DNA of 49,460 nt from Candidatus Fibrimonadaceae bacterium (GTDB lineage Bacteria > Fibrobacterota > Fibrobacteria > Fibrobacterales > Fibrobacteraceae). Under the pieces are notes generated by a model. That model was not told the origin of the DNA. It saw only the letters and a list, made by a program, of their open reading frames with translations, and searched no databases. The stretch spans positions 1 to 49,460 of the forward strand of contig JAITFN010000041.1 in assembly GCA_031281345.1 (NCBI GenBank), written 5' to 3'. Made by a program: the position numbers and the translations under genes. Below are positions 1-6,920 of this stretch, piece by piece (position 1 is the first letter of the stretch; each line of letters starts with the position of its first letter).

Positions 1-192
1 AGAAGAGCCGCTAGAACTAGACGAACTACCACCGCCTGAACCCGATGAACAACAGGAATCAGAAGAAGGAACGCTAGAAGAACTAATACTGGTTGAAGTA
101 GAAAATTCTTCAGCATAACGGAAATTAGGTTGAGAAAGTGCTACAATAGGTGTGGCAAAAAGTAAAAACAAGGATAACAAAGCTATTTTCAT
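1..192 (-). CDS. secreted Ser-rich protein, N-terminal part only
   Basis: The first 64 codons of a gene that runs off the left edge. The start codon is the ATG complementary to 190-192. The product opens with a signal peptide (MKIALLSLFLLFATPIVALS), followed by a short segment and then a Ser/Gly-rich, low-complexity linker with a Cys pair. Such Ser linkers are common in secreted Fibrobacter proteins between the signal peptide and the functional domain; that comparison is from family knowledge. The functional domain lies outside the window, so no role can be given. The 86-nt gap to trmH must hold promoters for both divergent genes. No strong Shine-Dalgarno is visible. Confidence 0.75.
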   Translation of the reverse strand, partial: MKIALLSLFLLFATPIVALSQPNFRYAEEFSTSTSISSSSVPSSDSCCSSGSGGGSSSSSSGSS

Positions 193-256
193 TTAGAATT
201 TTCTCTAAACATTTTTATAAGTAAAAGTTAGATAATTCCAAAAAAAATTTAAGAGC

Positions 257-269
257 TTTTTCTACATTA
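257..269 (+). promoter_or_regulatory. -10-like motif of trmH, nearly leaderless
   Basis: TTTTTCTACATTA ends 9 nt before the trmH ATG, and the TACATT hexamer (263-268) is 10 nt from it. With the usual 6-7 nt between a -10 element and the transcription start, the 5' leader would be only a few nucleotides. No Shine-Dalgarno is present. It belongs to the recurrent YTAYATT motif of this window. Confidence 0.5.
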
Positions 270-278
270 TAACCGAGT

Positions 279-1202
279 ATGCAGAAATCCACAATTAAAA
301 CCGCCTACACCAAAAGCTTTGGTCATTCCAGAGATGAGCTTGGTGATGAAAATCCTTGGGCGGGCAAGAAAAAAGAAAAAGATGAGAAGAAAGCCGCTTT
401 GCAATGGCGTCCTGCACCAGCAAAACGCGAAGAAAAAGAGCTGCCTTGGCTAAAGGCCATACATTCTTTGGCTACAGAAAAAGGCAGGGAAAAAGAGGGA
501 TTGTTTTTGGCAGAGGGTGCGAGGGTTGTTGTTGAAATTGCAGAGCATCATAAAGATTTGGTGCAAGGGGTTTATGTTGACGAAACTTTTGACGATGAAG
601 AACTGAGAAAAAAAATAAAAGAAGCGGGACTTCGCATTCATTCATTAACTCCATCTCAAATGAAACAAGCAAGCTCTGTTGTAAGTGGGCAGGGAATTTT
701 TGCCGTGTGCCGCCTTGCAAACGAAAAACCAAACTACGACACCGCCCACACCATAACCCTTGTTGACGCCGTTCAAGACCCTGGCAATCTGGGTTCGCTT
801 TTTCGCAATGCCGTTGGCTTTGGCATAGACGGAATTATTTTAGGCAGAGGCACTGTTGACCCTTTCAACCCAAAAGTAGTGAGAGGTTCTTCTGGGTGTT
901 TTTTGAGAACGCCTTTTGAAACGGGCATAGATTTGCAGGAACGTTTTTCTCTTTTAAGGCAAAAAGGTTTTTGCATAGTTGCAAGCTCACCGCACGCAAA
1001 AAAAAGCATAACAAAACTAAGCCATCGCCAAGCAAAAAAAATAGCACTCCTAATTGGCAACGAAGGTTCCGGCACAAATAGGCAAGTTAGCGAACTAGCA
1101 GACGAATGGGTAAAAATAGATATGGAAAATTCTTTGGAATCTTTGAACGTAGCAGTAGCACACGGTATTTTGAGTTATCAAATTGCACAAATGAGGGAGT
1201 GA
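279..1202 (+). CDS. TrmH/SpoU-family RNA 2'-O-methyltransferase
   Basis: Transfers a methyl group from S-adenosylmethionine to a ribose 2'-OH in rRNA or tRNA. The three SpoU motifs are in order: motif 1 at about 164-182 (DAVQDPGNLGSLFRNA), motif 2 at about 258-264 (LIGNEGSG) and motif 3 at about 279-296 (ENSLESLNVAVAHG). Residues 55-150 look like the substrate-binding domain of RlmB/TrmH-type enzymes. Residues 1-52 are a Lys/Glu-rich extension that may bind RNA. The target base cannot be read from the sequence, so RlmB, TsnR-like or another specificity remain open. The next gene starts 1 nt after its stop, which suggests an operon. Confidence 0.9.
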   Translation: MQKSTIKTAYTKSFGHSRDELGDENPWAGKKKEKDEKKAALQWRPAPAKREEKELPWLKAIHSLATEKGREKEGLFLAEGARVVVEIAEHHKDLVQGVYVDETFDDEELRKKIKEAGLRIHSLTPSQMKQASSVVSGQGIFAVCRLANEKPNYDTAHTITLVDAVQDPGNLGSLFRNAVGFGIDGIILGRGTVDPFNPKVVRGSSGCFLRTPFETGIDLQERFSLLRQKGFCIVASSPHAKKSITKLSHRQAKKIALLIGNEGSGTNRQVSELADEWVKIDMENSLESLNVAVAHGILSYQIAQMRE

Positions 1203-1203
1203 T

Positions 1204-1869
1204 ATGAATTTGAATTCGGTTTTTTTAGAAGAATTCCGCAAAAGTCCTTTTTTAGGCATAGCTCGCGGACTTCCTCCCAAACAGGTGTCTAATTGCGTTG
1301 AGGTCTGCCTAAAATCAAATCTCAAATTTATAGAGGTTCCGCTCAACACAGAAAATGCCGCACTCGCACTCAAAAATTTGTGCAAAGAAGGCAAAAAAAA
1401 AGGATTGATTGTCGGCGCAGGAACTGTGATAACCGAGCGTAATTTGCAAATTGCAATTGATTGCGAAGCTAAATTCATAGTTAGCCCAGGAGCAAATCCT
1501 GCCCTTGTTCAAAAATGCGCAGAAAAAAGCATTCCCTGCATTCCGGGCGCTCTAACCCCAACAGAAATTATGCAGGCATTTATGCTAGGCGCAACAGCAA
1601 TAAAAGTTTTTCCTGTATCTTCTTTGGGTGGCGAAAAATACATAAAGGAGTTGCGCGGTCCATTTAAAGAAATTCCTTTGCTCGCCTGCGGCGGAGTAAA
1701 AGAAGACAACTTAAAAGCTTATTTTGAAGCAGGCAGCGATTTTGTCTCTTTTGGCGCAAGCGTATTTAACGTCTCCGAAATGGAAAACGGAAATTGGCAA
1801 GATATTGAAAAAAAGCTCACTAGGCTATTGAGTTTAGCTGCTCCTCTGTCTCAACAGAATAAACCTTGA
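1204..1869 (+). CDS. eda: KDPG/KHG aldolase
   Basis: Class I aldolase that splits 2-keto-3-deoxy-6-phosphogluconate into pyruvate and glyceraldehyde 3-phosphate (Entner-Doudoroff or uronate degradation), often also acting on 4-hydroxy-2-oxoglutarate. The 221-residue length is normal for the family. Visible residues are Arg21, the catalytic Glu44 in FIEVPLN, the Schiff-base Lys134 in AIKVFPVSSLGG, and the phosphate-binding ACGGV near 161-165. It follows trmH with a 1-nt gap. Its 3' end overlaps the convergent fabD gene by 50 nt, so the last 16 or so codons are shared antisense. No edd is in the window; uronate catabolism is therefore as likely as a full Entner-Doudoroff route. Confidence 0.9.
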   Translation: MNLNSVFLEEFRKSPFLGIARGLPPKQVSNCVEVCLKSNLKFIEVPLNTENAALALKNLCKEGKKKGLIVGAGTVITERNLQIAIDCEAKFIVSPGANPALVQKCAEKSIPCIPGALTPTEIMQAFMLGATAIKVFPVSSLGGEKYIKELRGPFKEIPLLACGGVKEDNLKAYFEAGSDFVSFGASVFNVSEMENGNWQDIEKKLTRLLSLAAPLSQQNKP

Positions 1870-2740
1870 CGTTGCTGTTGATAACGCCCATTAAGCCTGC
1901 CAAAACCTTGCCAGCTCCAACTTCAATTCCCCTTTCAATGCCAAGAGAAACCGCAGTTTCCATGCTCTGCTGCCAACGAACCGGCGAAATAAGCTGCTTT
2001 GCCAAAAGGTCTTTGAACTCCGTGCCTTTGCTAACTGGCTGAGAAGTCACATTCGCTATCACGGGAACTTTGGAATCGCTGAATGCTGTTTTTTCAATTG
2101 CTTCTTTTAAGCCCGCCAAAGCATATTCCATTAAAGGGCTGTGGAATGCACCAGAAACAGGAAGCGGAACCACTCTTTTTGCACCTTTTGCTTTTGCAAT
2201 TTCAGAGGCTTTTGCAACGCCTTCTTTTGAGCCGCTGATAACTATTTGCCCGGGCGAATTGAAATTTGCCGCAACCACAACGCCCGCATCTTGAGCTTCT
2301 GCAAGAGCGGCATTTAAATCTGCTTCGGATAATTTGAGCACAGCCGCCATTGCACCGGGCTTTAGCTCGCCAGCTTTTGCCATAAGCTCGCCGCGAACAC
2401 GCACCAAACGAAGCCCGTCTTCAAAAGAAAAGCCACCTGCTGCATAAATCGCGGAATACTCGCCAAGCGAATGCCCAGCCGCATAATCAAAAGACACATT
2501 TTTGCTCTTTAAAAGTTCCATTGCCATGCAAGAGCAAACATAAAGAGCGGGTTGTGTGTTATCTGTGCTTTTGAGCAATTCCTCTGGGCCTTCTTGCATT
2601 ATTTTTGAAAGCTCAAAGCCCAAAACCTCATCTGCTTTTTTCAGCAATGTTTTGGCTGGTTCAAAAGTCTCGGACAATGTTTTGCCCATTCCAACATATT
2701 GGGAGCCTTGCCCCGGAAATAAAAGAATTGTTTTTGACAT
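1820..2740 (-). CDS. fabD: malonyl-CoA:ACP transacylase
   Basis: Loads malonyl groups from CoA onto acyl carrier protein for type II fatty-acid synthesis in the cytoplasm. The 306-residue protein shows all family marks: GQGSQ at 10-14, the nucleophile Ser91 in GHSLGE, Arg116 for the malonyl carboxylate, and His200 in SGAFHSPLM. No acpP or fabH neighbour is present, but fabI lies at 42.1-42.9 kb. The gene follows hisC on the same strand after 32 nt but appears to have its own near-leaderless promoter at 2749-2754. It overlaps eda tail to tail. Confidence 0.96.
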   Translation of the reverse strand: MSKTILLFPGQGSQYVGMGKTLSETFEPAKTLLKKADEVLGFELSKIMQEGPEELLKSTDNTQPALYVCSCMAMELLKSKNVSFDYAAGHSLGEYSAIYAAGGFSFEDGLRLVRVRGELMAKAGELKPGAMAAVLKLSEADLNAALAEAQDAGVVVAANFNSPGQIVISGSKEGVAKASEIAKAKGAKRVVPLPVSGAFHSPLMEYALAGLKEAIEKTAFSDSKVPVIANVTSQPVSKGTEFKDLLAKQLISPVRWQQSMETAVSLGIERGIEVGAGKVLAGLMGVINSNVKVYSVETEEQLNSIA

Positions 2741-2748
2741 AGGGAGAT

Positions 2749-2754
2749 AATATA
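2749..2754 (-). promoter_or_regulatory. -10-like hexamer of fabD, near-leaderless
   Basis: On the minus strand a T run leads into TATATT, followed by 8 nt (ATCTCCCT) and the fabD ATG. The predicted transcript would start at or within about 2 nt of the start codon. No Shine-Dalgarno is seen. Confidence 0.5.
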
Positions 2755-2772
2755 GAAAAAATTTCTGCCAAA

Positions 2773-3858
2773 CTATTCGTTAAACAGGTAACTTAATAAA
2801 GCGAGCAAAGTGGAATTTTCTCTTTTTGTTCCCACAGTTATGCGCACATATTCGGGCATACCAAAACTGCTCAACTGCCTAATTATCACACCCTTGCTCT
2901 CAAGCCAAGCCACAAGTTCTTCCGCTCGCTTGCCTATTTTTGCGCAAACAAAATTCGCAGCCGAAGGCAAAACCTCAAAACCAAAACTCTGCAAACGCTC
3001 GGTTAAATGCTCTCGCCCTTCTGCATTCATCTTTAAAGATTTTTCAATAAAATCTCTATCTTCAAGCGCTGCCGCCGCTGCTATTTGAGCGGGGTAGTTT
3101 GAATTAAAAGGTGGCTTTATTTTTTTGAGCGTGTTTATAATATTTGCAGATGCTATTCCATAACCTATTCTAAGCCCTGCAAGCCCGTAGAGTTTGCTAA
3201 ACGTACGTGTGCATAAAAGGTTTGGGAATTGCTTTATCCACCTGTTCAAGGGCGGCTCGCTTTCGCCAGCGTATTCTGCATAAGCCATATCCAGCACAAC
3301 AAGGCAGGTTTTGGGAACTTTTTGTAAAAATTTATAGATAACTTTACTGGAATAAAAAGTTCCGGTTGGATTATTTGGGTTGCAAACAAACACAATTTTT
3401 GCTTTTGAGAATTTGAGCAGGCCGTTCAGCGGATAGCAAAAATTTTCAAGCGCAAGCCCTTTGTATTTTGCCCCTGTTTGCAAAGTTGCCGAGGCATAAA
3501 CAGAAAAAGTGGATTTTGCCCCAACTGCATAATCGCTTTTGTTCAAATAAGCCCTTGCCACCAAATCCAAAATCTCGTCTGAGCCATTGCCAATAATCAA
3601 ATTTTCCGGCTTAACCTTCCATTTCAAAGCAAGTTTTTTAACAAGCTCCGGCGCAGAACCTCTGGGATATAGGTGCAGTTTTTGAGCGCATTCTTTATAT
3701 GCCGCTATTGCAAACGGGCTTGGTCCAAGCGGGTTTTCGTTGGAGGCAAGTTTAATAACGCGGGAAAGTTTGTGTTTTTCCTTGATTTCGTCAATGGACT
3801 TGCCCGGAACATAATCCGAAATGCTTTGAATTTCTTTTCTAGGACGGAGCTGTGGCAT
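2773..3858 (-). CDS. hisC: histidinol-phosphate aminotransferase
   Basis: PLP-dependent fold-type I aminotransferase that converts imidazole-acetol phosphate and glutamate to histidinol phosphate in histidine synthesis. The 361-residue protein has the HisC N-terminal signature SNENPLGPSP (39-48), the PNNPTG segment (161-166), Asp190 and Tyr193 near the cofactor, and the Schiff-base Lys222 in TFSKLYGLAGLRIGYG with the downstream phosphate-binding Arg230. It stands apart from other his genes here. Some HisC-like enzymes act on tyrosine or phenylalanine, so aromatic aminotransferase activity cannot be excluded. Confidence 0.92.
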   Translation of the reverse strand: MPQLRPRKEIQSISDYVPGKSIDEIKEKHKLSRVIKLASNENPLGPSPFAIAAYKECAQKLHLYPRGSAPELVKKLALKWKVKPENLIIGNGSDEILDLVARAYLNKSDYAVGAKSTFSVYASATLQTGAKYKGLALENFCYPLNGLLKFSKAKIVFVCNPNNPTGTFYSSKVIYKFLQKVPKTCLVVLDMAYAEYAGESEPPLNRWIKQFPNLLCTRTFSKLYGLAGLRIGYGIASANIINTLKKIKPPFNSNYPAQIAAAAALEDRDFIEKSLKMNAEGREHLTERLQSFGFEVLPSAANFVCAKIGKRAEELVAWLESKGVIIRQLSSFGMPEYVRITVGTKRENSTLLALLSYLFNE

Positions 3859-3865
3859 TATAGGT

Positions 3866-3871
3866 AAGGTA
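3866..3871 (-). promoter_or_regulatory. -10-like hexamer of hisC, near-leaderless
   Basis: On the minus strand TTTTC-TACCTT is followed by 7 nt (ACCTATA) and then the hisC ATG. This is the same arrangement as at fabD, with a slightly divergent hexamer. Confidence 0.4.
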
Positions 3872-4013
3872 GAAAAGAACAGACCTAAAAAAATGGAAAT
3901 TTTTTCAGAATTTCAGTGAGCAATATCACATAATATTGATAAAATTGGCAAATTTGCCTAGAATTAACTACATTATAATCAGGCGCAATTAAAACGCGAA
4001 AGGGGGGGTTCTT

Positions 4014-4535
4014 ATGAAAACGTTTTTCATTAAATGCTTGCTTTCTTGCGGAGCGGCATTCATGCTTTTGGCTTGCGATAGCTTTAGTTCTACTGAAGCT
4101 AGGGGTACAGCCTTCAACGTTCAATACACACAATATGCTCGACATAGCGAATTTGCTAGCGACATCATAGTTATATCTTCAAAAAATGAAATTGAAGAAT
4201 ATTACGGAAAACGAAAAATCAAGATATGTGATAAACAAGGTGAAGTATGGTACGAGCAGGAAGATTATAATACGATTGAAAAATATACCGATAATTATTT
4301 CGCAGATAGTTTTCTTGTGATTGTTGAACTTTGGGAGCCGAGCAGTTCTATTAGACATAAAGTGGAAAGGATTGATAAAAACGGCGATATTGTTATTAAT
4401 CGATTGGTACCTAGAGTACATGTTGCAGATGATATGTGGCACTGGGGTATAATAATTGAGCTAAATAACAGTTTAAAAAATAAGCAATTCCAGACAGTAT
4501 TCTTTGATACCAACTATTTACTATATTATAATTAA
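4014..4535 (+). CDS. hypothetical lipoprotein
   Basis: A 173-residue protein with a lipoprotein signal peptide: hydrophobic segment 5-19 and lipobox LLAC with acylated Cys21. The mature part is rich in charged and aromatic residues and matches no family I recognise. The start is preceded by an unusual G-rich Shine-Dalgarno (AAAGGGGGGG, 4000-4009). Upstream ACTACATTATAA (about 3968-3979) fits the window's promoter motif, so this mRNA has a leader. It is followed after 25 nt by another lipoprotein whose signal peptide begins with the same MKTF, and the two may be co-transcribed. Confidence 0.75.
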   Translation: MKTFFIKCLLSCGAAFMLLACDSFSSTEARGTAFNVQYTQYARHSEFASDIIVISSKNEIEEYYGKRKIKICDKQGEVWYEQEDYNTIEKYTDNYFADSFLVIVELWEPSSSIRHKVERIDKNGDIVINRLVPRVHVADDMWHWGIIIELNNSLKNKQFQTVFFDTNYLLYYN

Positions 4536-4560
4536 TATGGTTTAAATAGCGAGGTTTCAC

Positions 4561-5592
4561 ATGAAAACGTTTGCTAAATATTTGCTTTTCTGCGTAGCAG
4601 CATTCGCACTTGGGGCTTGCGGCAACCATAACTATGATTATGATTTGGACTATTTAAAGCCAGGTGGGTCAGTTAACCACCACAACTCTAGCAGTGGTGG
4701 AATGCCTGTTATGGATAGCAGGGTGGTTTCTTATCAAGGTGGAGTACATTGGAATGAGCAATTGGAATATAGAGGAATTATTGACAACATAGATACTTTG
4801 AAATCTTGGTTCCCCAACGATTTTAATGATGAACAAAATGAATGCAATTATTTTGCAATATACAATTCTACTAATTCTACAAGTTCGGGCTATTTGGTTC
4901 TTGCCAAGGATATGGTTTTATATTCACTAAAACCCAGCATTAGCAGTGAAGGATGCGTACAGACGTGTGATATTTTTTATGAAGCTATGCTTGTGTGCGA
5001 TGATAAAGCAAACACATTTAAAAACAATATAAATCTTAATGGTTCTCCTTACGCGGTTCCAGGTTGGGATTGCAGTAAATGGGAAACAGAACCTAAAAAA
5101 GGTTTTTTCCCAAATCACCCGCGTCCTATAATGCCAAAACCAGTTATGGATAGCAGGGTAGTTTCCTTTCAAAATGTTGAAAATGAAAGCTATAAGATTG
5201 TTACAAATACCGATACCTTGAAATTATGGTTCCCTCATATATTCGGCAATGGGCAAGCAAAGTCCGAATGTAATTATTTTGCTATGACTTTTGACCATCG
5301 CAATACCTACTACGAACCTTTTATTCTCTCAAAGGATACTTTAAATTCAATATACGTTTTATATGATGTACGCCCCGGCGGTAATTATGGAGAAAATTGC
5401 AAATCAGTGATAAAAAATGAAGGTTTATCAGGTGCGTTTCTTATATGCGATGATAAAGACTTTACGCTAAAAAACATTATAAAGCCTCAAAATACGCCTT
5501 ATTATTACCTTTCCCCTGGTCTTTATCTTGACCCTAATTGGGATTGTGAAAGCGGAGTTGGAGCACCAACTATTGAAGAAATATTTTTTTAG
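4561..5592 (+). CDS. lipoprotein with two copies of a ~130-residue domain
   Basis: A 343-residue protein with lipobox LGAC (acylated Cys20) and a His/Asn/Ser/Gly-rich linker (21-48). The mature part is an internal duplication: copy 1 at about 50-171 and copy 2 at about 195-329. Both copies begin VMDSRVVS, continue DTLK-WFP and ECNYFA, and close with an LVCDDK or LICDDK block and a WDC triplet. Conserved Cys pairs within each copy suggest disulfides outside the cytoplasm. I do not recognise the domain. The two halves differ in most positions, so the duplication is old. The last 23 nt overlap the convergent murC gene. Confidence 0.75.
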   Translation: MKTFAKYLLFCVAAFALGACGNHNYDYDLDYLKPGGSVNHHNSSSGGMPVMDSRVVSYQGGVHWNEQLEYRGIIDNIDTLKSWFPNDFNDEQNECNYFAIYNSTNSTSSGYLVLAKDMVLYSLKPSISSEGCVQTCDIFYEAMLVCDDKANTFKNNINLNGSPYAVPGWDCSKWETEPKKGFFPNHPRPIMPKPVMDSRVVSFQNVENESYKIVTNTDTLKLWFPHIFGNGQAKSECNYFAMTFDHRNTYYEPFILSKDTLNSIYVLYDVRPGGNYGENCKSVIKNEGLSGAFLICDDKDFTLKNIIKPQNTPYYYLSPGLYLDPNWDCESGVGAPTIEEIFF

Positions 5593-6919
5593 AGAACTCC
5601 GATAAACTGGGGTCTCTAGCTCCCATAAGCAAAATAACATCACCGGATTTTGCTTTGCTTATTATTTCCTTTAAGCATTCATCTCTATTAGGAATAAAAT
5701 TCGCATTGCAGCCCTTTTCCTTCAAAGCATCTGAAAGAATATCCGAATCAAAACTGCGGTCTGCTGTGCCGCCTGCGTAATATATGGAACTGAACCACAT
5801 TTCATCGCTTGGGCGTAGAACTTCAGAAATCTCTTTTACCAAATCGTCTTTTAAAAACTTTGTTGGACCAAAACCGTGCGGCTGAAACCAAGCGAACACT
5901 TTTCCTTTTGCAAAATCTTGGCAGGAGCGAATACTCGCCGCTATTTTCGCAGGATTGTGGGCGTAATCATCAACCATAGTAATTCCGTTTTTGCAGTTGT
6001 AAATTTGGCTCCGGCGGTGAATGCCTTTCCAAGTTTTAAGAGCCTCCGCGCATTCTTTTAAAGATACTCCTGTAACTTTGCAAGCAGCGGTTGCGGCAGC
6101 GGCATTTTCTGCATTGTGCTTGCCGGGTAATGGCAAATAAAAATCCGCACTCTCTCCATTGCAAGAAATTTTGAATTCAGAAGAAATACCGTTTGGCTTG
6201 TAATCTTCAATTCCAAATAATATCGTTTTTTCGTCTGCTAATTTCAAGGCAAGTGGATGCGAACCGTTCACTATCAAAGTTCCATTCACTTTGCGAACAT
6301 TGGCGGCAAACTCTGCAAAAAGATTTTCCAATTCTGGCAGTTCCTTGTGGTCTTTGTCTATGTTCAAAACCAAGCCTATTTTTGGGCTGTATCTAACCAA
6401 GGTTCCATCGCTTTCGTCTGCTTCTGCAACAAGCCAGCCCTTGCCTGCAACGGCGTTGCCTATTTTGCCTTGCTCTTCCAAAACGCTTAACCCCGCTCCG
6501 CTCAAAAGGCTTGGGCCTTTTTTGCACTCGTTCAATATATGCCAAATCAAACCCGTCACCGTGCTTTTTCCGCTCGTTCCGCTAACCGCTATGGTTGGAT
6601 TTTCGCTTGTGATTTTTGCCAAAAGTTCGCTACGGTGAATGATTGGAATATCCAATTTTTTTGCCGCTTCTGTATCTGGGTTTCCGCTTTCTATCGCAGT
6701 GCTAACAACAACCGCACTCAAATTTTTATTTACTCCGCTGCCGTCTTGCAAAAAGCATTTAACGCCAGCTTGTTGCAACTGACTTTTCACCTGTTCGCCT
6801 TCGCTGTGCTCAAAGCGGCGGTCAGAACCGGAAGCCTCTACGCCCTTTCCAGCTAAAAACTGAGCAAGCGCGCTCATCCCAACGCCAGCAACACCAACAA
6901 AAAAATATGATTCAGACAT
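5570..6919 (-). CDS. murC: UDP-N-acetylmuramate--L-alanine ligase (MurC type)
   Basis: ATP-dependent Mur ligase; in peptidoglycan synthesis MurC joins L-alanine to UDP-N-acetylmuramate. The 449 residues show the N-terminal dinucleotide-like fold (FVGVAGVGMSALA, 7-19), the P-loop at 114-121 (GTSGKSTV), the metal/ATP block EADESDG (166-172), LNIDKDH (185-191) and DDYAHNP in the C-terminal half. Usual MurC enzymes have GTHGKTT and DDYGHHP, so this is a divergent MurC branch; an Mpl-type ligase or another Mur-like synthetase is possible. No other mur ligase is in the window to compare. Its ATG lies 1 nt after the rmuC stop, so the two are co-transcribed. Confidence 0.75.
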   Translation of the reverse strand: MSESYFFVGVAGVGMSALAQFLAGKGVEASGSDRRFEHSEGEQVKSQLQQAGVKCFLQDGSGVNKNLSAVVVSTAIESGNPDTEAAKKLDIPIIHRSELLAKITSENPTIAVSGTSGKSTVTGLIWHILNECKKGPSLLSGAGLSVLEEQGKIGNAVAGKGWLVAEADESDGTLVRYSPKIGLVLNIDKDHKELPELENLFAEFAANVRKVNGTLIVNGSHPLALKLADEKTILFGIEDYKPNGISSEFKISCNGESADFYLPLPGKHNAENAAAATAACKVTGVSLKECAEALKTWKGIHRRSQIYNCKNGITMVDDYAHNPAKIAASIRSCQDFAKGKVFAWFQPHGFGPTKFLKDDLVKEISEVLRPSDEMWFSSIYYAGGTADRSFDSDILSDALKEKGCNANFIPNRDECLKEIISKAKSGDVILLMGARDPSLSEFSKKIFLQ

Positions 6920-6920
6920 T

